A stretch of 64,000 nucleotides of DNA, from positions 2,680,436 through 2,744,435 of the forward strand of contig NZ_KI912105.1 in assembly GCF_000517065.1 (NCBI RefSeq), in the 5' to 3' direction. Within the stretch, counting starts at the first letter, position 1. Each line of letters starts with the position of its first letter. The stretch is from Alkaliflexus imshenetskii DSM 15055. Lineage in GTDB: Bacteria > Bacteroidota > Bacteroidia > Bacteroidales > Marinilabiliaceae. Shown piece by piece: positions 1-9,983 of this stretch. The position numbers were made by a program, and so were the translations under genes. Under the pieces are notes generated by a model that was not told where the DNA came from, searched no databases, and saw only the letters and a program-made list of their open reading frames with translations.

Positions 1-146
1 AGTGCTGAAAGCATCTAAGCACGAAGCCTGTCTCAAGATGAGATCTCCATATAAGGGGCGTTAGAGACTATGACGTTGATAGGCTGCAGGTGTAAAGATG
101 GCAACATCAAAGCCGAGCAGTACTAATTACCCGAAACTTTCTGAGC
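1..146 (+). rRNA. rrl: 23S ribosomal RNA, 3' end (partial)
   Basis: The window opens inside the last domain of 23S rRNA. The stretch beginning AGTGCTGAAAGCATCTAAGC is a near-universal 23S motif, followed by the conserved GACGTTGATAGGC and a terminal CAGTACTAATTACCCGA block. The 5' part lies outside the window. The exact 3' end is uncertain by several bases; I place it just after the GAAACTTTCTGAG stretch. It is followed by a spacer of about 150 bp and the 5S gene, the usual rrn order. Confidence 0.95.
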
Positions 147-299
147 AAGGTTTATTTGTGGCTGTTTCTTTTTCGAGGTCAATATATCTATAACATAGAA
201 TTAGATATTGAGATATTAAGACAGATAGATAAGATGAAAGAGAAAAAGCACTTCATCTATTCATCTAAAAATCTATATCTTTAATCATCTAGTAAGGTA

Positions 300-410
<111 letters not shown>

Positions 411-420
411 TTTTTAAGAC

Positions 421-456
421 AAAGGAGTAGTTGAGCAATCAGCTACTCCTTTTTGT
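421..456 (+). terminator. Intrinsic terminator of the rrn operon
   Basis: A 14-bp stem (421-434 with 439-452, one G-U pair) is capped by a GCAA tetraloop and followed by TTTTTGTGTTT. It lies directly after the 5S gene. Confidence 0.9.
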
Positions 457-492
457 GTTTAAGCCCGTTGGTGCGTATGCAGTAAAACTGCA

Positions 493-742
493 ATTAACCA
501 CAAAGGCGCAAAGGGGTTTCGAAAAATTAACCACAAAGACGCAAAGGGCGCAAAGGGGTTTTAATGGGTCATATTTAAAATCTGGGTCTACGCATAAATT
601 TCAGCTAATCTGTAAAGGAAAAATTTCACATCCGTTACACCTCTGAATTGTCTTCTGAAATCCTTTATTTTTGCATTGATTGACTCTGCTGCTGCATTTG
701 TTATGGATTAACCACAAAGGCGCTGAGGGCGCAAAGGGGTTT
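493..742. repeat. Three copies of a CACAAAGGCGC-type dispersed repeat
   Basis: Copies at 493-519, 526-562 and 707-742 share the core ATTAACCACAAAGRCGC followed by CAAAGGGGTTT. The second and third copies also carry an extra GGGCGCAAAGG block. The G/A/C-rich composition differs from the AT-rich surroundings. Copies 2 and 3 bracket the transposase remnant. The reading frame through copies 1 and 2 gives a low-complexity TTKAQRG-type peptide that I regard as spurious. Confidence 0.75.
588..706 (-). pseudogene. C-terminal remnant of a DDE transposase (ISL3/ISAon1-like)
   Basis: Read on the minus strand, 706-588 encodes about 38 residues ending in a stop, including ITNAAAESINAKIKDFRRQF and FFLYRLAEIYA. 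That block matches the conserved C-terminus of ISL3-like/ISAon1-type transposases as I remember the family (the E of AAES is the last DDE residue). No start codon or upstream transposase is present: the reading is cut off exactly where repeat copy 3 begins at 707. It is an IS scar, not a gene. The family name is from memory. Confidence 0.7.
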
Positions 743-1124
743 GTTTTTGTATTTATCATTGATTGGCAGTTTATTTTCTCTTTTCAGATGTTATCTGGTG
801 CTGGCATGGCTGAAGAGTGGTGTTATATTTAAATGCTATCCATTCAAAGTTGACTGTTTAGTTCAGCGCTTAAATTCTGTGGCTATACACTGTATGCTGA
901 AAATGCTTGCTTCATTGGATCCGGACATGTTGTAAGTGAATTAGAGAAAGCTAGTTTTGTATCTTTTAACGGATCCATAGATGGCACGAGAATAGATGTT
1001 ATTGAGATGCGATTATTCTTTATGTTTGACTTTTCGTGCAACAATCTCAATCTGACTTACATTGTTTTTTAATTAGGCTATGTGTTATGAGCAGAATGCA
1101 GATGCTATTTGCCGCTACTATCAA
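743..1124. other. Intergenic stretch without a supported gene
   Basis: About 380 bp between the IS scar and the terminator of the next minus-strand gene. The only open frame (741-935, 64 codons) has no recognisable motif and begins inside the repeat. Nothing else is supported. Confidence 0.5.
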
Positions 1125-1165
1125 ATAAAAAAGCCTGTCAGGTTTCTTCCCGACAGGCTTTCTGA
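1125..1165 (-). terminator. Terminator for the secreted unknown gene
   Basis: A 10-bp stem AAAGCCTGTC/GACAGGCTTT (1130-1139 with 1152-1161). On the minus strand it is followed by a T run (TTTTTTATTT), 16 bp after the stop of the 1182-1682 gene. Confidence 0.85.
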
Positions 1166-1181
1166 TTGGTTTAACTATTGC

Positions 1182-1682
1182 TTAGTTTGACATCATCACA
1201 TTGATGTTTCTTAAAAGTTCTGGATAGTAGCAAGCAATAAGGCCGAGTGCATTGTCAACTGAAACTTGCTCAGTGGTGATTTTTGATTGAATTCTTAGAG
1301 CGTCACTCGAAAGAAATCTCTCATTTGTATCAACTGGATATAAAGAAAATCTCTCGTTAAGGGTGGTGGCACCAAACCCATTTTTTCTGCACACGTACAT
1401 CACCTCCATTGCATGTCCTCGTACTATATACTCGCGGCAGCGTGAACGCTCATTCAGATAGATAACAACAGGTGCTTTTCCATTTTCATAGGTAAGCTGG
1501 AATTTACGCATTGTTTCTCTTCCGACAGTTTCTGGTTCAAGCTCAGTAATTGTGTAAGCACCAAGTATAGTTGGTGTTTCTCCTTGAACCGAAATCGGAG
1601 CGTTTTCTGCAAATGAGGTAGCAGATACAAATAAGAACATAGTTGCTGCAATAATGCCTGAGAATAAGTTTGCTCGTTTCAT
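1182..1682 (-). CDS. Secreted protein of unknown function (166 aa)
   Basis: I do not recognise a family. The start at 1682 gives a clear Sec signal peptide (MKRANLFSG, then a hydrophobic run ending SATSFA, cleavage near residue 25), so the mature protein of about 140 residues is probably periplasmic or outer. It has two Cys (in RSRCREY and MYVCRKN) 18 residues apart, which could form a disulfide. No lipobox and no repeats. It stands alone, followed by its own terminator and with more than 300 bp upstream. Two shorter frames overlap it in other phases and look like shadows. Confidence 0.7.
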   Translation of the reverse strand: MKRANLFSGIIAATMFLFVSATSFAENAPISVQGETPTILGAYTITELEPETVGRETMRKFQLTYENGKAPVVIYLNERSRCREYIVRGHAMEVMYVCRKNGFGATTLNERFSLYPVDTNERFLSSDALRIQSKITTEQVSVDNALGLIACYYPELLRNINVMMSN

Positions 1683-2015
1683 AGTTATGTAATTTAAAAT
1701 TGTTTTTAATGTTTAACTGGTTATAAATTGACAATTCATGTACCAATTCATGTAATACATTAAAAAAGAGCGAAATGGTGGCTTTGGATTAATTATGAAT
1801 ATGACCGATATCGGATATGTGATGTTCGATTACGAACAATCTGTAAGTTCTTGTATGAAATCATAACATTTTTAGATGGATAATCATGCAAAACTACTGT
1901 GATTTTAGTTATTAATTATCGTAAACACCTGAAAAAGAGTGTGGTGATGGTTTGTAAATTAAAATAGTTTTTAGATACCAGAAATGGGATATATCTTTGT
2001 GATAAATTATAAGAA
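1683..2015. promoter_or_regulatory. Divergent intergenic region; possible ilvA -7 box
   Basis: A 333-bp AT-rich spacer between two divergent genes. On the plus strand TATCTTTG at 1992-1999 fits the Bacteroidetes -7 consensus TAnnTTTG and would give a very short leader for ilvA (ATG at 2016). No good -33 TTTG lies at the right distance, so this is weak. I see no RNA gene or leader-peptide attenuator. Confidence 0.35.
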
Positions 2016-3257
2016 ATGATAAGTAGTTCTAGTATTAATGCGGCTTATGACACTATTAAAGATATTGTGAGCCAAACTCCGCTGGTTTTCGACCCTATTC
2101 TTTCTGAAAGATATGGGGCAAATATCTATTTAAAGCGGGAAGATTTACAGGTTGTACGCTCATATAAAATTAGGGGCGCTTACAATAAAATAGCCAACTT
2201 ATCTAAAACTGATAGGGATCGGGGGATTGTATGCGCCAGCGCAGGGAACCATGCTCAGGGTGTTGCATACTCATGCCATCATTTGGGCATAAGTGGACGA
2301 ATATTTATGCCGTCAACTACTCCTAAGCAAAAAATCAGACAAGTAAGGATGTTCGGTAAAGAGCTTATTGAGATAGTGCTTGTTGGTGATACTTATGATG
2401 AGGCGTATGCTGCTGCAATGGATGATTGCCGCGAAAACAATACTGTCTTTATTCATCCTTTTGATGATGAACGTGTGATAGCCGGGCAGGCAACTGTTGG
2501 TTTGGAGATTTTAATGCAGTCTACCTTTCATGTGGATTACATGATGGTTCCCATTGGTGGAGGCGGGTTAATCAGCGGGGTAGGTTCTCTGTTTCGAGAG
2601 AAGAGTCCGGGAACGAAAATTATCGGTGTTGAACCTGAAGGTGCTCCTGCTATGAAGGCATCATTGGATAAGGGAGAACGTATCCGGTTAGAGAATTTCG
2701 AAAAATTTGTGGATGGTGCAGCTGTGGCAACTGTTGGGAAGCTCACTTTTGACATCGCACAGGAAGTCATTGATGACATGATACTGGTGCCCGAAGGCAA
2801 GGTATGCACAACCATTCTTCAATTGTATAATGAAGAGGCTATTGTGGTAGAACCGGCAGGTGCATTAAGTATTGCTGCGCTGAATTTCTATGCCGATGAA
2901 ATAAAAGGAAAGAGTGTTGTATGCATAATTTCGGGTGGAAATAATGACATAACACGAACCGAAGAGATAAAGGAGCGGTCGTTGCTTTATGAAGGATTAA
3001 AACACTATTATATTATCAGATTCCCACAACGCTCGGGGGCATTGCGCGATTTTCTGAACAAAGTGCTCGGGCCGGATGATGACATCACCCATTTTGAGTA
3101 CACAAAGAAGAACAGCAGAGAGCAGGGCCCTGCGCTCGTTGGAATTGAAACCAGATCAAGAGAGGATTACCTTGCCCTTGAGGAACGAATGCGAACTCAG
3201 AAGATCAATTTTAAATCGGTGAACGAGTCGCCCGATTTGTTCCACTTTCTTATATAA
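2016..3257 (+). CDS. ilvA: Threonine ammonia-lyase (biosynthetic)
   Basis: PLP enzyme that deaminates L-threonine to 2-oxobutanoate, first step of isoleucine synthesis. The 413-residue protein has the fold-II PLP lysine in SYKIRGAYNKI (about residue 51), the phosphate/substrate loop ASAGNHAQG (about residue 75) and the glycine-rich PLP-phosphate loop PIGGGGLISG (about residue 180). After about residue 325 comes a single ACT-like regulatory region (YYIIRFPQRSGALRDFLNKV), the site for isoleucine feedback in this family. Length is close to single-ACT forms rather than the two-ACT E. coli enzyme of about 514 residues. No other ilv gene is adjacent. It converges on fabD across a shared terminator. 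Confidence 0.93.
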   Translation: MISSSSINAAYDTIKDIVSQTPLVFDPILSERYGANIYLKREDLQVVRSYKIRGAYNKIANLSKTDRDRGIVCASAGNHAQGVAYSCHHLGISGRIFMPSTTPKQKIRQVRMFGKELIEIVLVGDTYDEAYAAAMDDCRENNTVFIHPFDDERVIAGQATVGLEILMQSTFHVDYMMVPIGGGGLISGVGSLFREKSPGTKIIGVEPEGAPAMKASLDKGERIRLENFEKFVDGAAVATVGKLTFDIAQEVIDDMILVPEGKVCTTILQLYNEEAIVVEPAGALSIAALNFYADEIKGKSVVCIISGGNNDITRTEEIKERSLLYEGLKHYYIIRFPQRSGALRDFLNKVLGPDDDITHFEYTKKNSREQGPALVGIETRSREDYLALEERMRTQKINFKSVNESPDLFHFLI

Positions 3258-3296
3258 AACATAAAGCCTCACGAAATCTCGTGAGGCTTTATGTTT
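3257..3296. terminator. Bidirectional terminator between ilvA and fabD
   Basis: A 17-bp perfect stem (3258-3274 with 3279-3295) and a 4-nt loop, with A runs on one side and T-rich sequence on the other. It lies between two convergent genes and can serve both. Confidence 0.9.
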
Positions 3297-3311
3297 ATTC
3301 AGCAACCGTGT

Positions 3312-4193
3312 TTATAAGGAGCTTATGCTTACAGCTTCTGCGTTGCGGTCTATTTTCTTGATGAGACCCTGAAGTACTTTTCCAGGACCAATTTCAGTAA
3401 AATGGGTCGCACCATCGGCCAGCATATTCTGAACGGTTTGTGTCCATCTAACAGGTGCAGTGAGCTGGGCAATCAGATTTTTCTTTATTTCTGCCGGATC
3501 TGTAAATGGAAGTGCATTCACGTTTTGGTAAACCGGACACACAGGTGCCACTATGTTGGTTTCTTCAATGGCTTTGGCCAACTCGGCGCGGGCAGGCTCC
3601 ATCAATGGGGAGTGAAATGCGCCTCCAACCGACAGCTTTAAGGCTCTTTTGGCACCTTTTTCTGTCAGTTTTTCGCACGCTTTGTCAATGCCTTCAATAG
3701 AACCAGATATAACCAACTGTCCGGGACAGTTGTAGTTGGCAGCAACCACCACATCGTCGATTGAAGCGCAAACTTCTTCTACAACAATATCTTCCAGACC
3801 AACAATTGCAGCCATGGTAGATGGTTCTATCTCACAAGCTTTTTGCATGGCCATGGCACGTTGCGACACCAGTTTAAGCCCATCTTCAAATGATAAGGCG
3901 CCTGCAGTTACCAATGCTGAAAATTCTCCCAAAGAGTGGCCTGCGGTCATTTCTGGCTTGAAATCGTCAATGTTTTTTGCCAGAATAACTGAGTGAAGGA
4001 AAATGGCCGGCTGAGTCACTTTGGTTTGACGCAGATCTTCGTCGGTACCTTCAAACATCAGATCGGTGATGCGGAAACCAAGAATCTCGTTGGCCTTCTC
4101 AAACATCTCTTTTGCCAGGGGCGACTGCTCGTAAAGGTCTTTACCCATACCTACAAATTGGGCTCCCTGACCCGGAAATACATAAGCTTTCAT
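3312..4193 (-). CDS. fabD: Malonyl-CoA:ACP transacylase
   Basis: Transfers malonyl from CoA to acyl carrier protein for fatty-acid synthesis (cytoplasm). The 293-residue protein begins AYVFPGQGAQFVGMG (oxyanion-hole Gln in PGQGAQ), has the nucleophile elbow GHSLGE (Ser near residue 90), an Arg-containing QRAMAMQ segment (about 113), and the catalytic His in GGAFHSPLM (about 195). Full length for the family. It stands apart from other fab genes, transcribed toward ilvA. Confidence 0.95.
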   Translation of the reverse strand: MKAYVFPGQGAQFVGMGKDLYEQSPLAKEMFEKANEILGFRITDLMFEGTDEDLRQTKVTQPAIFLHSVILAKNIDDFKPEMTAGHSLGEFSALVTAGALSFEDGLKLVSQRAMAMQKACEIEPSTMAAIVGLEDIVVEEVCASIDDVVVAANYNCPGQLVISGSIEGIDKACEKLTEKGAKRALKLSVGGAFHSPLMEPARAELAKAIEETNIVAPVCPVYQNVNALPFTDPAEIKKNLIAQLTAPVRWTQTVQNMLADGATHFTEIGPGKVLQGLIKKIDRNAEAVSISSL

Positions 4194-4459
4194 GCGTTTA
4201 CGATTTGTTTATGTTATTGGTCTCATGGAAGTTCCATGAGATAATATGCATTTGATTTTATGAGCTTTTTATTTACCCGCAGAACTTTCAAATGCATGCG
4301 TTTGTTGTTTGACTGTCAGAGCTTTCGTTCTTGCGACTGTGTTTTTTGAAGATGCAAATATATAATATATTACGAAACCGAATAGAGTGATTAGGTAATA
4401 GTTTTAAATGTTGCATTTTCAATTTTCTTTAAGCATATCCTGATAAAATGCGTTGTTCT

Positions 4460-6019
4460 CTAGTCATTTGCCAATTGCCACAATACACTAAAGCTGGCTT
4501 TTACAATAGCAGTCATTTTTGTGTAGTTTATTTTGTCGGCGTGGTCAAATGGACCGTGATAATCATCGTGTCCGCCGGTATGATACCACATAATTGGGAT
4601 ATCTTTACGGGCAAATGGCGCCTGATCACTTCCTTGAACGGGTCTGGCCACTGGCGCATATCTAATGTTCAAATCCAGATTTTGTGATTCATTGGCATCA
4701 CTCGTCATCTCTTCCAGCTCTTTGTTGGCTTCGGTATAAATAAATGCGGTGTTCATGGTTGGGTTGTTTGGGTCGGGATCCCTGCCAATCATGTCATAAT
4801 TGAGGTAATATTTTATTCTCTCCGGATTTTGGAAGCTGTTTACGAAATGTGTTGAGCCATGTAAGCCCCTCTCTTCGGCTGTCCATGCGGCAAACAGTAT
4901 GGTACGTCTGGGCTTCACTCCTGCTTGGGCAAAAGCTTTGGCCAGTGCCACCACACCGATGGTTCCTGTAGCATTGTCGTCGGCGCCATTCCAAATATAT
5001 CCGTCATATTCTCCCAGATGGTCATAATGGGCGCCTGCCACAATAAATTCATCTTTTATCTCACCTTCAATCATGCCTATCACATTGCGGCATTCAATAA
5101 GTTCACGATTGGTTTTTGTTGAGATAGTAACTTTTCTGTTGGTAAGCGGTCGTCCATTCCAGCGCACGTTGTTAATTCTTTGCGTTTCATCATCACTGTT
5201 TGTGAGCAAGGTCGTTAGCATATCTTTTGATATGTGAAAAACAGGAATTGGAGTTGCACCATCATTCGGCGCCAATTGTACCGCCTTCTTATACATGCCC
5301 GATGTATGCTTGGTAAGAGGCGTTTCAGATCTGTTGCGTGCCAGGTTGGGATGTGGCATTGATACTGGCCAGGGGGTATTTGGGTTATACTCTAGAACTG
5401 CTGAGAAACCAGCTTTGCGGGCTGTTTCGTTTTTTAGCGCGTTGATTTGCGCTGGAGACATCTCGCCAAACAACTTATACCCGTTTGACGTGGTGTCACT
5501 CATCCCCGGAAATCCTGTGATTCGCACCAATATCTGACCCGGCTTTGCCCCTTTGGTTTGATTAAAAGTGGCGTAATCAATGCCATATCCGCCAAAAAAA
5601 AGTTCACCATCCAATAACAGATCATTAACCACTCCTGCCGTCCTAAAGTCAACGTGGTGTTGATAGGTAGTTGTGTTTGAGTTGGCACTATTTCTTATTG
5701 CTATGGAGGCATCCTCAAGACTTGAAGTAACTAAACGAACTGTTTGGAAGTAACCCTCTTCGGCGTTTGCAGAGAAAGGCACTATACCAAACAGCTTCAT
5801 CTGGCTGGCTATGTAGTCGGCGGCCATGTATGCACCCGCCGTTGCTGTTTCGCGTCCCGAGAACCAATCGGATGAGAGAAACTCCACCTGCGCCTCCAGC
5901 GCTTGTTCGGTGATGCTCTGAATGCCTTTTTGGAATGGAGAGAGTGGTTCATTCGCAGTCATGCTGAACACTTTGATTAGCATTATGCCAGTAAAAAGTA
6001 GTGATTTCATTTCTTTCAT
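4460..6019 (-). CDS. Secreted M28-family zinc metallopeptidase
   Basis: Probable aminopeptidase of the M28 (transferrin receptor/glutamate carboxypeptidase-like) family. The 519-residue precursor starts with a signal peptide (KSLLFTGIMLIKVFS). A PA-domain-like insert (about 120-300) precedes the catalytic domain. Zinc ligands and catalytic residues are visible: His in AGAHYDHLG, bridging Asp in GADDNATG, the EE pair in AWTAEERG, Asp in YDMIGRDP, and a final His in the GGHDDYHGPFDH region near the C-terminus. No T9SS tag and no lipobox, so it is probably periplasmic. Substrate preference cannot be read from sequence. Confidence 0.88.
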   Translation of the reverse strand: MKEMKSLLFTGIMLIKVFSMTANEPLSPFQKGIQSITEQALEAQVEFLSSDWFSGRETATAGAYMAADYIASQMKLFGIVPFSANAEEGYFQTVRLVTSSLEDASIAIRNSANSNTTTYQHHVDFRTAGVVNDLLLDGELFFGGYGIDYATFNQTKGAKPGQILVRITGFPGMSDTTSNGYKLFGEMSPAQINALKNETARKAGFSAVLEYNPNTPWPVSMPHPNLARNRSETPLTKHTSGMYKKAVQLAPNDGATPIPVFHISKDMLTTLLTNSDDETQRINNVRWNGRPLTNRKVTISTKTNRELIECRNVIGMIEGEIKDEFIVAGAHYDHLGEYDGYIWNGADDNATGTIGVVALAKAFAQAGVKPRRTILFAAWTAEERGLHGSTHFVNSFQNPERIKYYLNYDMIGRDPDPNNPTMNTAFIYTEANKELEEMTSDANESQNLDLNIRYAPVARPVQGSDQAPFARKDIPIMWYHTGGHDDYHGPFDHADKINYTKMTAIVKASFSVLWQLAND

Positions 6020-6346
6020 TAAAATAGAGTTCGTATTATATTATGGTATGTGAATTACAGATATGACAAGGCTTAAAATCAAAGTCAAATGAAGTTGAGT
6101 TTCCTGAGTTTGAGTGATAAAAAATCATAAAATCAATCAGAAACAGCTTATGGTTAGTTGAGAATTGAAATTGTTATTAATACCAAGGTGTATTGTGTGA
6201 TTCAAAATAACAGATAATTTTCAAATTATAATATGATGTTTGCGCATTCATTCGCAGATATACATGATAGAATGAAGTCAGATTCTGTTTTATTCTGATT
6301 TTTAGGTTTTTTAGTTTTTGTATTGGCTAAAAAAGATTGCTTACTG

Positions 6347-6378
6347 TTGTGTTTTTATGCTGAAAATTAGTACTTTTG
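6347..6378 (+). promoter_or_regulatory. Promoter of the ribosomal protein cluster (rpsL)
   Basis: TTG at 6347-6349, then 21 bp, then TACTTTTG at 6371-6378: a good match to the Bacteroidetes sigma-ABfr consensus (TTTG at -33, TAnnTTTG at -7). A second -7-like box, TACCTTTG, lies at 6444-6451 without a clear -33 partner and could be a tandem start. The surrounding 476-bp gap (6020-6495) is very AT-rich and holds no gene. Confidence 0.7.
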
Positions 6379-6495
6379 CACCGCTTTTTGTCTAAAAGTG
6401 CGAAAATGTTTGAGAATCAGTGGGATTTTTAGGTTAAAAAGAATACCTTTGCAACCCATTTGTCGATAGTCATTTATAGTTAAATCAAAGTTTAT

Positions 6496-6906
6496 ATGCC
6501 AACAATTCAGCAATTAGTAAGAAAAGGACGTAACAAGCTGGTTGACAAGAGTAAGTCTCCTGCGTTGGATTCATGTCCGCAAAGAAGGGGGGTTTGTGTG
6601 CGTGTATATACCACTACTCCAAAGAAGCCAAACTCAGCCATGCGTAAGGTGGCCAGGGTTCGTCTGACCAACGGAAAAGAGGTGAACGCATATATTCCGG
6701 GAGAAGGCCACAACCTGCAGGAGCACTCAATTGTGCTTGTTCGCGGCGGTCGTGTAAAAGACCTTCCAGGTGTTCGTTATCACCTTGTTCGCGGTGCATT
6801 GGATGCTTCCGGTGTAGAAGGCCGTACCCAGCGTCGTTCAAAGTACGGAACAAAACGTCCCAAAAAAGGACAAGTTGCAGCTCCTGCTAAAGGAAAAAAG
6901 AAGTAA
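6496..6906 (+). CDS. rpsL: 30S ribosomal protein S12
   Basis: Decoding-centre protein. 136 residues with [12 protein letters not shown] (K43/K44 here) and the conserved [10 protein letters not shown] and [13 protein letters not shown] loops. No substitution is seen at the lysines linked to streptomycin resistance. A lysine-rich C-terminal tail (about 12 residues) extends past the E. coli end. First gene of the str operon, 118 bp ahead of rpsG. Confidence 0.98.
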   Translation: MPTIQQLVRKGRNKLVDKSKSPALDSCPQRRGVCVRVYTTTPKKPNSAMRKVARVRLTNGKEVNAYIPGEGHNLQEHSIVLVRGGRVKDLPGVRYHLVRGALDASGVEGRTQRRSKYGTKRPKKGQVAAPAKGKKK

Positions 6907-7024
6907 TTAACTGACTTGTAGTTTTGTTTATTGGTTAGTGTTTAGGTTGAGTAAATGGGTAAAGTCCTGTTGAAGAGTCGAATACAGCCAGTAATAGTTC
7001 AAAGCTAATAAACAAAAAGAAAGC

Positions 7025-7501
7025 ATGAGAAAGAGTAAACCAAAAAAGAGGGTGTTGCTACCCGACCCAAAGTTTAATGATACTTTGGTTACGCAGTTTG
7101 TTAACAACTTAATGTTCGACGGGAAAAAATCCATTGCTTACGGAATTTTCTATTCAGCATTAGAGCAAATTAACGACAAGGCTGAAAAAGAGGGAAAATC
7201 AGTTTTGGAGATGTGGAAGAAAGCATTGGAAAATATCACCCCCAACGTAGAGGTTAAAAGCCGTCGTGTAGGTGGTGCTACATTCCAGGTGCCAACTGAG
7301 ATTCGTGCCGAGCGTAAAGTGTCATACAGCATGAAAAACCTGATTCTCTTTGCGCGCAAGCGGAGTGGAAAATCTATGGCCGATAAATTGGCTGCTGAAA
7401 TTGTTGCTGCATATAACCAGGAAGGCGGCGCCTATAAGAAGAAAGAGGACATGCACAGAATGGCTGAAGCCAACCGTGCTTTTGCTCATTTCAGGTTTTA
7501 A
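7025..7501 (+). CDS. rpsG: 30S ribosomal protein S7
   Basis: Binds the 3' major domain of 16S rRNA and nucleates 30S head assembly. 158 residues, starting [10 protein letters not shown] and with the conserved [16 protein letters not shown] block and the C-terminal [19 protein letters not shown]. 24 bp before fusA. Confidence 0.98.
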   Translation: MRKSKPKKRVLLPDPKFNDTLVTQFVNNLMFDGKKSIAYGIFYSALEQINDKAEKEGKSVLEMWKKALENITPNVEVKSRRVGGATFQVPTEIRAERKVSYSMKNLILFARKRSGKSMADKLAAEIVAAYNQEGGAYKKKEDMHRMAEANRAFAHFRF

Positions 7502-7525
7502 TAATTTGTTGATTGAAATAAACTA

Positions 7526-9634
7526 ATGGCAAAAGATCTAAAATATACAAGGAACATTGGGATTATGGCTCACATCGATGCCGGTAAAACAACCACTTCC
7601 GAGCGGATTCTGTTTTACACCGGTATCACCCACAAACTAGGTGAGGTGCACGATGGAGCTGCTACAATGGACTGGATGGAGCAGGAGCAGGAGCGTGGTA
7701 TTACCATTACTTCTGCTGCCGTGAGTACCCAATGGAAATATAACAACGAAGAGTACAAGATCAACCTGATTGATACCCCGGGACACGTTGACTTCACCGT
7801 TGAAGTAGAGCGTTCGTTGAGGATTCTTGATGGTGCTGTGGCTCTTTTTTGTGCAGTAGGTGGCGTGGAACCGCAGTCTGAAACTGTATGGAGACAAGCC
7901 AACAAATATCATGTGCCACGTATCGGTTTTGTAAATAAAATGGACCGCTCAGGTGCCAATTTTTATGATGTGGTACGTCAGGTTCGTGAAGTGTTAGGTG
8001 CAAATCCTGTACCCATCACCATTCCAATTGGTGCCGAAGAAACTTTTCGCGGCGTTGTTGACCTTATCGAGAATAAGGCCATTATTTGGTATGATGATGA
8101 TGTAATGGGTGCCCGTTATGAGCTTCAGGACATACCTGCCGACATGGTAGAGGAAGTAGAAGAGTGGAGAGGTAAACTCATCGAGGCTGTTGCCGAATAC
8201 GATGATGAGTTGATGGAGAAATTCTTCGAAGATCCTGCTTCAATCGAAATGGAGCAACTTATTAATGTGATTCGTCAGGCTACCATCGAAATGAAAATCG
8301 TTCCGATGATGTGTGGTTCTGCCTTTAAAAACAAAGGTATCCAACGTCTTCTCGATAGCGTAATCCGTTTCCTTCCTGCGCCTAATGACATCCCTGAAGT
8401 TAAAGGAACCAACCCAGACACCGGTGAAGAAGTTAGCCGTCCAAACAACGAAGACGCCCCTTTTACCGCGCTCGCGTTTAAAATTGCTACCGACCCATTT
8501 GTGGGCCGTCTGGCTTTTATCCGTGTATATTCTGGTAAACTGGATGCAGGTTCTTATGTATATAACTCCAGAAGCGACAAAAAAGAACGTATATCGCGGT
8601 TGTATCAAATGAAATCTAATAAGCAGATGCCTATTGAGTCAATCTCAGCTGGTGACATCTGTGCCGGTGTAGGTTTCAAAGACATTCGTACCGGAGATAC
8701 CTTGTGCGACGAGAAAAACCCCATCGCGCTTGAATCAATGGAGTTCCCGGATCCAGTAATCGGTATCTCTGTTGAGCCAAAAAGCCAGAAGGACATCGAT
8801 AAACTATCTAATGGTCTTGCAAAATTAGCCGAAGAGGATCCTACCTTTAAAGTGCATACCGACGAAGAGAGTGGTCAAACTGTAATCAGTGGAATGGGTG
8901 AACTTCACCTTGAGATCATTATCGACCGTTTGAGACGTGAGTTTAAAGTAGAATGTAACCAGGGTCGTCCGCAGGTTAACTACAAAGAGGCTATTTCAGG
9001 TAATGTTGAGCATCGTGAGGTGTTTAAGAAACAGACTGGTGGTCGTGGTAAATTTGCCGATATCGTGGTGAGAGTATGTCCTATCGATGAAGGTAAAACT
9101 GGTCTTCAGTTTGTTGACCTTGTGAAAGGTGGTAATATCCCCAAAGAATATGTTCCTTCAGTTGAAAAAGGATTTAAAAACGCAATGCAAAATGGTGTAC
9201 TTGCCGGATTTGCAGTTGAAAATCTGAAAGTAGAACTTCTGGACGGTTCTTTCCACCCTGTAGACTCCGATTCACTCTCATTTGAGATTTGTGCCCGTCA
9301 GGCCTTTAAAGCAGCTTCTGCCAAAGCCAGACCAGTACTTCTGGAGCCTATCATGCGTGTAGAAGTTGTTACCCCCGAAGAGTATATGGGTGATATCATT
9401 GGTGACTTTAACAAACGTCGCGGTCAGGTTGAAGGAATGGAATCCAAAGCCGGAGCCCGTGTTGTTAAAGCCCGTGTGCCCCTGGCCGAAATGTTCGGTT
9501 ATGTAACCGCATTGCGTACCATCTCTTCAGGTCGTGCCACATCGTCTATGGAATTTTCACATTACGAGGAAGTGTCTAAAAGCATCGCCATCGAAGTTGT
9601 GAAGGAGGCTAAAGGTAAAGTTGAATTATTATAA
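7526..9634 (+). CDS. fusA: Elongation factor G
   Basis: Translocation GTPase, 702 residues. G1 [13 protein letters not shown]3 DTPGHVDF, G4 NKMD are all present, followed by domains II-V (domain IV loop [11 protein letters not shown]; domain V with RRGQVEGM). Full length. tuf does not follow, as is common in Bacteroidetes; rpsJ comes next after 22 bp. The family can include a second, specialised EF-G paralogue in this phylum, but the position in the str operon supports the housekeeping copy. Confidence 0.97.
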   Translation: MAKDLKYTRNIGIMAHIDAGKTTTSERILFYTGITHKLGEVHDGAATMDWMEQEQERGITITSAAVSTQWKYNNEEYKINLIDTPGHVDFTVEVERSLRILDGAVALFCAVGGVEPQSETVWRQANKYHVPRIGFVNKMDRSGANFYDVVRQVREVLGANPVPITIPIGAEETFRGVVDLIENKAIIWYDDDVMGARYELQDIPADMVEEVEEWRGKLIEAVAEYDDELMEKFFEDPASIEMEQLINVIRQATIEMKIVPMMCGSAFKNKGIQRLLDSVIRFLPAPNDIPEVKGTNPDTGEEVSRPNNEDAPFTALAFKIATDPFVGRLAFIRVYSGKLDAGSYVYNSRSDKKERISRLYQMKSNKQMPIESISAGDICAGVGFKDIRTGDTLCDEKNPIALESMEFPDPVIGISVEPKSQKDIDKLSNGLAKLAEEDPTFKVHTDEESGQTVISGMGELHLEIIIDRLRREFKVECNQGRPQVNYKEAISGNVEHREVFKKQTGGRGKFADIVVRVCPIDEGKTGLQFVDLVKGGNIPKEYVPSVEKGFKNAMQNGVLAGFAVENLKVELLDGSFHPVDSDSLSFEICARQAFKAASAKARPVLLEPIMRVEVVTPEEYMGDIIGDFNKRRGQVEGMESKAGARVVKARVPLAEMFGYVTALRTISSGRATSSMEFSHYEEVSKSIAIEVVKEAKGKVELL

Positions 9635-9656
9635 GAACTCGTTCGCATATACCATT

Positions 9657-9962
9657 ATGAATCAAAAAATAAGAATTAAGCTGAAATCATACGATCATAA
9701 CCTGGTGGACAAGTCTGCCGAAAAGATCGTTAAAACAGTGAAGAGCACAGGGGCTGTAGTAAGCGGTCCTATTCCTCTGCCCACTCACAAGCGGGTTTTC
9801 ACTGTGTTGCGTTCAACCTTCGTTAATAAGAAGTCGCGTGAGCAGTTTCAATTGTCATCTTACAAGAGACTTATTGACATCTACAGCTCAACAGCAAAAA
9901 CTATTGACGCGCTGATGAAACTCGAACTTCCCAGCGGTGTGGAAGTAGAAATTAAAGTTTGA
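9657..9962 (+). CDS. rpsJ: 30S ribosomal protein S10
   Basis: 101 residues starting [14 protein letters not shown]. The frame is open from an upstream ATG at 9621 that overlaps the end of fusA, but the 12 extra residues do not belong to the family, so I take the ATG at 9657. Shows the conserved [18 protein letters not shown]10 is also the NusE transcription factor. First gene of the S10 operon segment. Confidence 0.97.
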   Translation: MNQKIRIKLKSYDHNLVDKSAEKIVKTVKSTGAVVSGPIPLPTHKRVFTVLRSTFVNKKSREQFQLSSYKRLIDIYSSTAKTIDALMKLELPSGVEVEIKV

Positions 9963-9983
9963 TATTAATTAAATCACAAAGCA

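Noticed and set aside
431-646. 71-codon frame with TTKAQRG-type peptide
   Set aside because: It begins in the rrn terminator and runs through the dispersed repeat and the antisense of the transposase scar.
9621-9656. Upstream ATG for rpsJ
   Set aside because: It overlaps the fusA end and adds residues not seen in S10.
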